A stretch of DNA of 27,779 nt. Origin: AP-15 sp035252905. GTDB lineage: Bacteria > Pseudomonadota > Alphaproteobacteria > ATCC43930 > CGMCC-115725. Below the pieces are notes generated by a model. That model searched no databases. It was not told where the DNA came from and saw only the letters and a program-made list of their open reading frames with translations. The DNA lies in contig DATFCQ010000308.1 in the NCBI GenBank assembly GCA_035252905.1, positions 1 to 27,779 on the forward strand, in the 5' to 3' direction. Position 1 is the stretch's first letter. Each line of letters begins with the position of its first letter. Shown here piece after piece: positions 6,053 through 12,910 of the stretch. The position numbers and the translations under genes were made by a program.

Positions 6053-7483
6053 ATGATCCCCCTGAGAGCGCCCTGTCTTACCGTGGCCCTCCGCCTCGCC
6101 GCGGCCCTTTGGGCGATCGTATCAGTCATGGCTCCGGCGCTCGCGGAGCCGGCAGCGGCCGGCCATATCCTGATCGCGACCGATCTCCATTTCGATCCGA
6201 TGGCCGATCCGGCTTTGGTCGATCGCCTGCAGGCGGCCGATCCCAAGGAATGGCCCGTCATTCTCGCCGGTGCGAAGGATAAGAGCCTCGGGCATTACGG
6301 CGCCGACACCAATTGGCGGCTGCTGCGCTCGGCCTTGCAGCAGATGAAGGCGGTCCTGCCCGACCCTGCGGCCGTCTTGTTGCCGGGAGATTTTCTCGCG
6401 CACCGCTATCGCCGCACCTTTGACGCCGCGGCGAGCCGCCATAACGACGCCGACTACCGCGCCTTCGTACGGAAGACGATGCAGTTTCTTGCCGGCGAGA
6501 TTACGCACGAATTTCCCGGCCGGCCGATCCTGCTGACGCTCGGCAACAATGATTCCGATTGCGGCGATTACCGGCTGGGGCCGGGCGGCCGGTTTCTGGC
6601 CGAGACCTTGCCGTTATTGCGCCGGCTGCTGGGCGCCGCCGCCGGCAATGAGGTCGCAAGCGACTGGACGCAGTACGGCAATTACGCCGTGCGGCTGCCG
6701 GGGCGGCGCGGGTTGCGCGTCGTCGTCCTCGACACGGTGTTCTTTTCGCGGCTTTACCGCAACGGCTGCGGCCCGCCCGGAGCCGCCGATCCGGGACGCG
6801 CGACGCTCGCCTGGCTCGGCGAGCAATTGCACAGCGCGCAGCAGGCGGGCGACAAGGTCTGGCTCCTTTATCACATCCCGCCGGGCGCCGACCCCTATGC
6901 CGCGGTGCGCGCCGGGCATTGTCCTGATGCCTTTACGCCCCTTTGGAAAAAGGCTTACGCCGAGCCCTTTCTGGCATTGATGCGGCGCTATTCCGGCACG
7001 ATCGCCGTGGCCTTCGCGGGCCACCTGCACATGGACGATTTCCGCCTGATCGAAAATCGGGGCAAGCCGGTCGGATTTATCCTGGTCACCCCGGCCGTCA
7101 GCCCGATCTTTGGCCAGAACCCGGCCTTTCGCACGGTGTCCTTCGACGAGGCGGGCGGGCTTGTCGACGAGACCACCTATGAATTGGCCAATCTGACCGC
7201 GGCGGGCGCCGGCGCACCGACCGCGTGGAAAGCGGAATACATCTTCACCCGCGAATGGCGCCTGCCGCGCCTCGACGCGGCGAGCCTTGCGCGGCTCGCG
7301 CAGCGCCTCGACGAGAAGCCGAGCGCGCGCGAGCGCTGGCAGCAGCTCTACGCGGTGTCGAGCCCCGTCTATTGGCGGCTGCTCGCGCTTCTCGGCGCAA
7401 GCCCGGCCCGCGCCTTCCGCTGCGCCGCGACGAACCTGTCGCCGCCGGAGTTCGACCGCTGCACTTGCGGCGGTTCCGACTAA
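6053..7483 (+). CDS. Secreted metallophosphoesterase, acid-sphingomyelinase-like
   Basis: A 476-residue calcineurin-type metallophosphoesterase with an N-terminal signal peptide: a basic start, a hydrophobic run VALRLAAALWAIVSVMA, and a probable cut after ALA near residue 31. The two-metal site motifs are in order: TDLHFD (D44, H46), PGDFLAH (D113), GNNDSD (N165-D167), LYHIPPG (H274) and GHLH (H324, H326). The GNNDSDCGDY and YHIPPG forms match the ASM/SMPDL3 phosphodiesterase group, so a phosphodiester substrate outside the cytoplasm is likely. The exact substrate (sphingomyelin, nucleotides, phospholipid) is not readable. Cysteines near 170, 239, 290 and the C-terminal CAATN/RCTCGG segment could form disulfides. 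The ATG at 6053 has only a weak ribosome site; a later ATG at 6128 would cut into the signal sequence. The gene is flanked by repeats on both sides and seems monocistronic. Confidence 0.85.
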   Translation: MIPLRAPCLTVALRLAAALWAIVSVMAPALAEPAAAGHILIATDLHFDPMADPALVDRLQAADPKEWPVILAGAKDKSLGHYGADTNWRLLRSALQQMKAVLPDPAAVLLPGDFLAHRYRRTFDAAASRHNDADYRAFVRKTMQFLAGEITHEFPGRPILLTLGNNDSDCGDYRLGPGGRFLAETLPLLRRLLGAAAGNEVASDWTQYGNYAVRLPGRRGLRVVVLDTVFFSRLYRNGCGPPGAADPGRATLAWLGEQLHSAQQAGDKVWLLYHIPPGADPYAAVRAGHCPDAFTPLWKKAYAEPFLALMRRYSGTIAVAFAGHLHMDDFRLIENRGKPVGFILVTPAVSPIFGQNPAFRTVSFDEAGGLVDETTYELANLTAAGAGAPTAWKAEYIFTREWRLPRLDAASLARLAQRLDEKPSARERWQQLYAVSSPVYWRLLALLGASPARAFRCAATNLSPPEFDRCTCGGSD

Positions 7484-7521
7484 GCGTATTGATCCGCTGA
7501 GAGATCTATAAACGGCGGAAT

Positions 7522-7604
7522 GGTAGAATGGGCTGAGCGGAGCGAAACCCATCATTCGGGCCGAACCTGCGATGGGTTTCGCGTTGCTCAACCCATCCTA
7601 CCAC
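7522..7604. repeat. Large imperfect inverted repeat, 33-bp arms
   Basis: The arms 7522-7554 and 7572-7604 are complementary at 28 of 33 positions and are separated by 17 bases. They include GCGAAACCCATC and GATGGGTTTCGC as perfect complements. It occupies the gap (7484-7695) between the convergent phosphoesterase and upp genes. The pattern is that of a dispersed extragenic palindrome and could serve as a two-way terminator. Confidence 0.85.
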
Positions 7605-7695
7605 CACTGCTTCAAGAGCACGGATCACCTCGCGCGATTTCATACACATAAACGCGCAAATCAAATCAGCAGGGCAAGAGAACCGCAGCGCGCTC

Positions 7696-8355
7696 TCACT
7701 TGGTGCCGAACAGGCGGTCTCCGGCGTCGCCGAGCCCGGGCAGGATGTAGCCCTCCGCGTCGAGACAGCGGTCGAGCGCGGCGGCGAAGATCGACACCTG
7801 CGGGAAGATGCGGAGCACGTTGTCGACCCCTTCCGGCGCCGCCACCAGGCAGACGAACTTGATCGAGCGCGCCGACAATTCGGCGAGGCGCGAGATCGCC
7901 GCCACCGCCGAATTGCCGGTGGCGAGCATCGGATCGACCAGGATCACGTCGCGCTCGGGCAGATCCTCCGGCAGTTTCAGATAGTACTCGATTGCTTGCA
8001 GCGTGCGCGGGTCGCGGTAAATGCCGATATGCCCGACGCGCGCCGACGGCAGCAAATCGAGCATGCCGTCGAGAATGCCGTTGCCGGCGCGCAGGATCGA
8101 GACCAGACACACCTTCTTGCCGGCGAGCAACGGGAAATTCCCGCATTCGAGCGGCGTCTCGATCGCGACCGGAGCGAGCGGCAGATCGCGCGTCGCCTCA
8201 TAAGCCAATAACAGGCTGATCTCGCGCAACAGGTGGCGGAATTGCGCGGTCGGCGTCGTGCGGTCGCGCAACAGCGACAATTTGTGCTGGACGAGCGGAT
8301 GATCGACGACGACGAGGCCCGGCCGGGGCTGCGTCGGCGGGTGCGGCAAGGTCAT
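7696..8355 (-). CDS. upp: Uracil phosphoribosyltransferase (third gene of the URC operon)
   Basis: A 219-residue type I phosphoribosyltransferase that converts uracil and PRPP to UMP and pyrophosphate. Motifs seen are the RAGNG segment (89-93), the PRPP loop VILVDPMLATGNS (137-149) and the uracil-recognition C-terminus GYILPGLGDAGDRLFGTK (202-219). Length is normal. The ATG at 8355 follows a GGGAG ribosome site and begins 10 bp after the urc4 stop, so it is co-transcribed with urc4 and urc1. In the URC pathway this enzyme (Urc6 in yeast) supplies the nucleotide that the pathway attacks. Here it is therefore probably catabolic as well as salvage. Confidence 0.96.
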   Translation of the reverse strand: MTLPHPPTQPRPGLVVVDHPLVQHKLSLLRDRTTPTAQFRHLLREISLLLAYEATRDLPLAPVAIETPLECGNFPLLAGKKVCLVSILRAGNGILDGMLDLLPSARVGHIGIYRDPRTLQAIEYYLKLPEDLPERDVILVDPMLATGNSAVAAISRLAELSARSIKFVCLVAAPEGVDNVLRIFPQVSIFAAALDRCLDAEGYILPGLGDAGDRLFGTK

Positions 8356-8365
8356 CCGGATCTCC

Positions 8366-9574
8366 CTAGAACACTGTGCCGTCGCTGACGATCGTCAGCG
8401 GCGGGCTGCCGCCCGGCCGCCGCGCAAAGGCGAGTTCGCGCCCGGCTGCCCAGCTGCCGCCTTCGAGCAGTTTGGCGAGCGGCAATTCCTCCGCGCTCAG
8501 GCCCAACCGCGCGCGCACCAGCGGCGCGAGCCGGTCGAGGAGGGCCACGGTCAAGGCCCGCCATTCGACGATCGGCTCGCTGTGCGGTGCGAGCGGGCGG
8601 TGCGGCAGATCCGGATCACAGGGTTCGAGGACGCCGCCATCGAGAAAGAGGCCGCCATTGCGGTATTCGGCGAGCCCGGTCAGGCCGTCATGGCCGACGA
8701 TATGGAACCCCGCCGCGGCGAGCGGCTCGACCAGCGAATAGACGAGCCATTGCATTAATTTGTGAAACGGTACGAGACCGTCCCCGGGAACCGCGGGGTG
8801 GCGGCCGCAATCGCCGAGCGGGATGCCGGCATGGCTTGCGCCCTGCGGCCAGATCGCGGCGCAGGCGTCGAGCAGGGCGGAGAGGATGTCGGGGGCGGCG
8901 AGCGCCGCCCGCTGCGGCAGCCAGTGATCATAAAGCGTGCCGAGACGCGCCGGAGAGCCGAACAGGTCGGGGCGGGACAGCGCCGCGGCGCCAAGCCGGC
9001 GCAGCAGAAGGACGCGCTCGGCAATCCCGGGAAGTTCGTTGCCGGGGCCGTGCTGCAGCGCCCGCGCCAGATCCTCGGCGGAAAGCCGCGCCAGCGCCGC
9101 CGCGTCGGCGCGCCACGGCCGCCTGGGGTCGGCCGAGAACAGCCCCTCTTCCATGGCGTTGAGGCTCGCCGCCGCAAGCCCCTCGGAGCGCGCCAGGTCG
9201 AGACCGGTTGCAGGCTCGCGAAAGCGCCAATGCGGCCCGGCGCCGGCGTCGAGCAGGACGGAGACAAAGGCAAGGTCGAGGCGCGCCCGCGCGGTCTCGG
9301 CCGGGTCGGCGCCGGGGGCGACGCGCGCTGCGCGGTCGATCCCGCCGGCGGCAAAATGCCGCCAGCGGCTGTGGTCGGGGATCGCGAGATCGGGGTAGCG
9401 CCGCCGCGTCACCGCGGCGACGCATTCCGCCGCGGCGTCGAGCCGCCCGGGGGCGAGCCGGAAATGCCGGGTCTCGCCGCGCTCGGCGGCGGCGAGGACG
9501 AGATGGCAGCGCGCCCGCACGGCGGCGGCGCATAAGAGCGTTCTCGCCTCTCTCGCCGCGGCTGGGCCACTCAT
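8366..9574 (-). CDS. urc4: URC4/Urg3 family protein (DUF1688), uracil catabolism
   Basis: A 402-residue protein of the URC4/Urg3 (DUF1688, PF07958) family, known to be needed for the URC uracil-degradation pathway in yeast. As far as I know its chemical step is not established. Recognisable family segments are SRWRHFAAGGIDR, LDLAFVSVLLDAGAGPHWRF, MEEGLFSADPRRPWRAD, VPFHKLMQWLVYSLVEPL, GLTGLAEYRNGGLFLDGGVL and the SEPIVEWRALTVALLDRLA tail. No signal peptide or membrane segment is seen. The ATG at 9574 lies 17 bp after the urc1 stop, with a GAGGGG ribosome site that is part of the palindromic repeat at 9599-9649 or abuts it. It sits between urc1 and upp, the conserved gene partnership of this pathway. 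Confidence 0.92.
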   Translation of the reverse strand: MSGPAAAREARTLLCAAAVRARCHLVLAAAERGETRHFRLAPGRLDAAAECVAAVTRRRYPDLAIPDHSRWRHFAAGGIDRAARVAPGADPAETARARLDLAFVSVLLDAGAGPHWRFREPATGLDLARSEGLAAASLNAMEEGLFSADPRRPWRADAAALARLSAEDLARALQHGPGNELPGIAERVLLLRRLGAAALSRPDLFGSPARLGTLYDHWLPQRAALAAPDILSALLDACAAIWPQGASHAGIPLGDCGRHPAVPGDGLVPFHKLMQWLVYSLVEPLAAAGFHIVGHDGLTGLAEYRNGGLFLDGGVLEPCDPDLPHRPLAPHSEPIVEWRALTVALLDRLAPLVRARLGLSAEELPLAKLLEGGSWAAGRELAFARRPGGSPPLTIVSDGTVF

Positions 9575-9591
9575 AGGCGCCAAGCCGCCCC

Positions 9592-10854
9592 TCACCCTCC
9601 CGCGGCGTTGCCGCGGGTCCCTCCCTCTCCCCGCAATGCGGGGAGAGGGCTTTCGTGCGGTGGCGCGAAATAGCCGGCGGCGATCTTTGCGGCGATTTCG
9701 ACCGCGGCGTCGCCCGGCACCAGCGCCTCCGGGATCGCCACCTGTTCTCCGACCGCGATTCCCTGCGCGGTCAAAGCGGAGCGCTTCAGGTTCGACATCG
9801 ACACCCAGCGATCGATGCGGCGGATGCCGAGCCAGTGAAAGACGTCGGGCATCAATTCCTGAAAGCGCACGTCCTGCACGCCGGCGACGCATTCGGTGCG
9901 GCGGAAATAGGTGTCGGGCCGGTCGCCGCCCTGCTGCCGCCGGCGGGCGTTGTAGACGAGGAATTTGGTGACTTCGCCGAGCGCCCGCCCTTCCTTGCGG
10001 TTGTAGACGATGACCCCGACCCCGCCCTGCTGCGCGGTGGCGACGCAGACCTCGATCCCGTGCACGAGATAGGGCCGGCAGGTGCAGATGTCCGAACCGA
10101 ACACGTCCGATCCGTTGCATTCGTCATGGACGCGGCAGGCGATCGGCGCGCCGGCGGCGCCGATGCGCCCGACATCGCCGAACAGATAGACGGTCGTGCC
10201 GCCGACCGGCGGCAGAAAGACGGCGAGGTCGGGGCGGGTCACCAGTTCGGGGAACATGCCCCCGGTCTCCTCGAACAGGGTGCGCCGCAATTCGGTCTCG
10301 GGGAGGCCAAAGCGCGCCGCCAGCCCCGGCAGGTGCCAGACCGGATCGATCGCCGCCTTGGTCACGGCGATCTCTCCGTTGTCGAGCAGGACCGCGCCGT
10401 CCGGCCGCAGCCGGCCCTCGCCGAGCCGCGCGGCGATCTCGGGCATGTTGATCCGCGCCGTCGTTACGGCGATCGTCGGGCGCACGTCGATCCCGGCCGC
10501 GATCGCCTCGGCAAAAACCTCGCCGACCAGGTGACCCCACGGGTCGAACGACACGATCTTGCCCGGGTCGGCCCATTCCGGCTGCGGCCCGATGACCGCC
10601 GCCGGCGCCGTGCCGGACAGATCGGGGCGGTGGTCGCGCCGCAAGGCATGGGTTGCCACTGCGAGCGCGCGGTAGACCGCATAGGACCCGGAATAGGAGC
10701 CGATCGCGTTGCGATGGCGCGGATCGGCCGGGCTCGCCACGACCGGCCCGCGCGCAGCCGGGCTCGCCGCTCCCCAGGCGAGCGGAACGGCGCCGCGGCT
10801 GCTGCCGCCCGGATGCGAGGTGAGCCGAATGTGGCGCGGGATCAAAGGCTCCAT
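9592..10854 (-). CDS. urc1: Urc1, GTP cyclohydrolase II-like enzyme of uracil catabolism
   Basis: A 420-residue protein with an N-terminal GTP_CH_N region (about 1-190; HIRLTSHPGGSSRG, PWGHLVG) and a C-terminal GTP cyclohydrolase II domain (about 215-400). The zinc cysteines are present as C246, C257 and C259 (DECNGSDVFGSDICTC). The RibA motif EGRGIG is changed to KEGRALGE (about 287-294), followed by VTKFLVYNARRR. That variation separates Urc1 from riboflavin-pathway RibA. In the URC pathway it is thought to open the pyrimidine ring of a uracil nucleotide. Residues 402-420 (from SPLPALRGEGG on) are encoded by a palindromic repeat, so the natural domain end is near AGYFAPPH. I chose ATG 10854; an in-frame TTG at 10872 would add six residues, and neither has a strong ribosome site. 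It is first in the operon with urc4 and upp. Confidence 0.92.
   Translation of the reverse strand: MEPLIPRHIRLTSHPGGSSRGAVPLAWGAASPAARGPVVASPADPRHRNAIGSYSGSYAVYRALAVATHALRRDHRPDLSGTAPAAVIGPQPEWADPGKIVSFDPWGHLVGEVFAEAIAAGIDVRPTIAVTTARINMPEIAARLGEGRLRPDGAVLLDNGEIAVTKAAIDPVWHLPGLAARFGLPETELRRTLFEETGGMFPELVTRPDLAVFLPPVGGTTVYLFGDVGRIGAAGAPIACRVHDECNGSDVFGSDICTCRPYLVHGIEVCVATAQQGGVGVIVYNRKEGRALGEVTKFLVYNARRRQQGGDRPDTYFRRTECVAGVQDVRFQELMPDVFHWLGIRRIDRWVSMSNLKRSALTAQGIAVGEQVAIPEALVPGDAAVEIAAKIAAGYFAPPHESPLPALRGEGGTRGNAAGG
9599..9649. repeat. Extragenic-type palindromic repeat invading the urc1 3' end
   Basis: Two adjacent hairpins. CCCGCGGC/GCCGCGGG (9599-9617, 3-base loop) is followed by a 13-bp stem with a single-base centre at 9623-9649, whose outer part is CCCTCTCCCC/GGGGAGAGGG. 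The same outer sequence recurs at 21166-21193 and 21247-21271. Here the element is translated as the last residues of Urc1. Confidence 0.85.
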
Positions 10855-11166
10855 GGCCGGGTTCTGTCGCAAAAAGCCGAAATTCTAACGATAGCGGCCC
10901 GCCGCGAACCCCGCAACCTTGCCGGTTGCGGTGCGGCCGACCGATCGGGATGAAAGGGCAATCGGACCGGATATAGTCCGCCGCTCCAGACTGTGTGAAA
11001 ATTCCGCCGCTCTTCCAATTCCGCCGTCCCCGCGAAAGCGGAGACCCAGGGGGCACGGAGCAGAAAGCCTTTATGTGGCCCCTGGATGCCCGCTTTCGCG
11101 GGCATGACGGTAAGAAGGTCGGCAGGCGGTTTTCATGCAGTTCGGTTCACGAGGAGAGACACATCG
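10855..11166. other. Divergent intergenic region, urc1 / radical SAM gene
   Basis: These 312 bp must hold the promoters of urc1 (leftward) and of the radical SAM gene (rightward). A short inverted repeat CGGAC-N8-GTCCG at 10963-10980 could be an operator but is too short to be sure. The right half is taken by the inverted repeat at 11023-11110. I see no credible coding sequence here and no recognisable regulator binding site. Confidence 0.5.
11023..11110. repeat. Imperfect inverted repeat around CCCGCGAAAGCGG
   Basis: The left arm (11023-11053, with CGCGAAAGCGG) and right arm (11078-11110, with CCGCTTTCGCGGG) are near-complementary over about 30 bp around a 24-base loop. The arms end in CCAGGGGG and CCCCTGG. 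This is the widespread proteobacterial extragenic repeat built on the CCCGCGAAAGCGGG core, present here as an inverted pair. The right arm ends 40 bp upstream of the radical SAM ribosome site. Confidence 0.85.
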
Positions 11167-12102
11167 ATGACCGAAGGGACGCCGCACAAATTCGAGGACC
11201 CGTTCGTCACGGCAAAGGGCGAAAGGCGGGCGTGGGTCGCCCTCGAGGCGCTCGAAACGCTGTGGTTCAACACCGGTACCGTGTGCAACCTGACCTGCGG
11301 CCATTGCTATATCGAATCATCGCCGAAAAACGACCGGCTCTCCTATCTGAGCGCGGCGGAGGCGGCGGCCTATCTCGACGAGATCGCCGCCCTTGGCTTG
11401 CCGACCCGCCTTGTCGGCTTCACCGGGGGCGAGCCGTTCATCAATTTCGAACTGACGCTGATGCTCGCCGACGTCCTGGCGCGCGGCCTCGAAGCCCTGG
11501 TCTTGACCAATGCGATGAAACCGATGGAGCGGCACAAACAAGCCCTGTTGCGGCTCAACGAGACGTGGGGCGACCGCCTCACGATCCGCGTCTCGCTTGA
11601 CCATTACGGCGCCCGCGTGCATGAGGAGGAACGCGGCGCGCGCAGCTGGCAGCCGACGATCGACGGGCTGTTATGGCTATGGCGCAACGGCTTCCGCGTA
11701 CACGTCGCGAGCCGGCGCCTGTCCGGCGAGAGCGAAGACGAGATCCGCCGCGGCTTCACCCGGCTGTTTGCCGCGCTCGGCATCGGGCTCGACGCCCTGG
11801 ACCCGGTGGCCCTCGTCGTCTTTCCCGAGATGGACGTCGCCGCCGAGGTGCCGGAGATCACCGAAGCGTGCTGGGGCATCCTCGGCAAATCGCCGCAGAG
11901 CGTCATGTGCTCGTCCTCGCGCATGGTCGTCAAGCGCAAGGGGGCGGCCCATCCCGCCGTCCTCGCCTGCACGCTGTTGCCTTACGATCCGCGTTTCGAG
12001 TTGGGCCGCACCCTCGCCGAGGCGGGCGGCGCCGTCCCGCTCAACCATCCGCATTGCGCGAAATTCTGCGTGCTCGGGGGCGGCGCCTGCAGCCGCGGCT
12101 GA
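11167..12102 (+). CDS. Radical SAM protein with Cys-rich C-terminus, function unknown
   Basis: A 311-residue radical SAM enzyme. The 4Fe-4S/SAM motif is CNLTCGHC (C40, C44, C47), and the SAM-contacting FTGGEPF lies at about 85-91. A barrel of normal length follows. The tail carries five further cysteines (C248 in VMCSSSRMVV, C268 in LACTLLPYD, C297, C301 and C308 in HCAKFCVLGGGACS), arranged like a SPASM/Twitch-type auxiliary cluster site. That would fit peptide, protein or anaerobic-enzyme maturation, but no small precursor peptide or partner enzyme is seen nearby. The ATG at 11167 has GAGGAGAGA at 11151-11159; an upstream in-frame ATG at 11086 lies inside a repeat and is rejected. The stop is 3 bp from the convergent TerC-like gene's stop. 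Confidence 0.85.
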   Translation: MTEGTPHKFEDPFVTAKGERRAWVALEALETLWFNTGTVCNLTCGHCYIESSPKNDRLSYLSAAEAAAYLDEIAALGLPTRLVGFTGGEPFINFELTLMLADVLARGLEALVLTNAMKPMERHKQALLRLNETWGDRLTIRVSLDHYGARVHEEERGARSWQPTIDGLLWLWRNGFRVHVASRRLSGESEDEIRRGFTRLFAALGIGLDALDPVALVVFPEMDVAAEVPEITEACWGILGKSPQSVMCSSSRMVVKRKGAAHPAVLACTLLPYDPRFELGRTLAEAGGAVPLNHPHCAKFCVLGGGACSRG

Positions 12103-12105
12103 CGC

Positions 12106-12753
12106 TCACACCAACAGGGGCCAGGCCCCTGCCGCGGCCTCGCGCAAGACCTCGGCCGAACCCTGCCACAGCATTCTGAGCGCGACGATCGTGACGATGG
12201 CGAGCCCAATCCAGGAGATCCAGAAATAGCGGCCGAGCAGCCGCGCCACATAATTCGACGCCACTCCCATCAACGCCACCGACAGCGCCAGGCCAAAGAC
12301 CAGCACAAGAGGATGCGCGCGCGCCGTCCCGGCCAGCGCCAATACGTTGTCGAGCGACATCGATACATCGGCGAGGATGATCTGGCCCAGCGCCCGCCGC
12401 ACGCTCTTGCGGCCGAGGCGCGTCTCCTCGCAAGGGCGGCCGGAAGGGACCGCCGGCCTCGGTGCGGGTTTGTGCGCCCGCAATTCGCGAAACAGCTTCC
12501 ACGCCACCCACAGAAGCAGCACGCCCCCGGCGAGAGTGAGGCCGATGACCTCCAGGAGCTTCATGGTCAGCAGGGCGCACAGGATGCGCAGCACGGTCGC
12601 CGCCGCGGTGCCGAGGACGATGACCCGCCGCCGCTGGGCGGCCGGCAGGCCGGCCGCCGCCATGCCGACGACAATTGCATTGTCGCCGGCGAGTACCACG
12701 TCGACGACGACCACCGAGACGAAGGCGCTGATGTCGGCGAGATTCGGTATCAC
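12106..12753 (-). CDS. TerC/YjbE family integral membrane protein
   Basis: A 215-residue polytopic protein of the TerC family (PF03741). It has the repeated acidic motifs VVDVVLAGDNAIVVG (about 16-30) and LADVSMSLDNVLALAG in the second half, which are expected to face each other in the membrane and bind or move a metal ion. Characterised relatives export Mn2+ or act in tellurite resistance and metalation of secreted proteins. About seven hydrophobic helices are visible, with a basic loop (KPAPRPAVPSGRPCEETRLGRKSVRR) in the middle. The start is uncertain. I take GTG 12753 because MIPNLADISAF then aligns with family N-termini, although no strong ribosome site precedes it. An open extension to 12900 has no hydrophobic or family features. 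Confidence 0.85.
   Translation of the reverse strand: MIPNLADISAFVSVVVVDVVLAGDNAIVVGMAAAGLPAAQRRRVIVLGTAAATVLRILCALLTMKLLEVIGLTLAGGVLLLWVAWKLFRELRAHKPAPRPAVPSGRPCEETRLGRKSVRRALGQIILADVSMSLDNVLALAGTARAHPLVLVFGLALSVALMGVASNYVARLLGRYFWISWIGLAIVTIVALRMLWQGSAEVLREAAAGAWPLLV
12116..12130. terminator. Possible terminator hairpin after the radical SAM gene
   Basis: AGGGGCC-A-GGCCCCT forms a perfect 7-bp stem with a one-base centre, 14 bp downstream of the radical SAM stop and inside the last codons of the convergent TerC-like gene. There is no T-run, so it is a weak candidate. Confidence 0.3.
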
Positions 12754-12910
12754 CCCGGCGACATAGGCATTCCGACCTCCAGCGTCGAGGGCGTTGGCGC
12801 ACCGCACCACCTCGGCGGAACAGGCTGCCGGCCCGCCTGTTCCGATGTCCGGCCGCCGTTGGAGCGCGCCGTCATTGCGGCGGGAGCGGCGACAAAGCAC
12901 TCTCGATCGG

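Noticed and set aside
9592..10854. Riboflavin-pathway RibA (GTP cyclohydrolase II)
   Set aside because: The altered EGRGIG motif, the long N-terminal domain and linkage to urc4 and upp identify it as Urc1.
7522..11110. CRISPR or retron-like repeats
   Set aside because: The repeats are isolated inverted pairs, not regularly spaced direct repeats, and no Cas, reverse transcriptase or integrase gene is present.
11086..11166. Upstream in-frame ATG for the radical SAM protein
   Set aside because: It lies inside the extragenic repeat; the ATG at 11167 has a strong ribosome site.
12754..12900. Upstream extension of the TerC-like gene
   Set aside because: No hydrophobic or family features are encoded. 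It would leave almost no room for the divergent MFS promoter.
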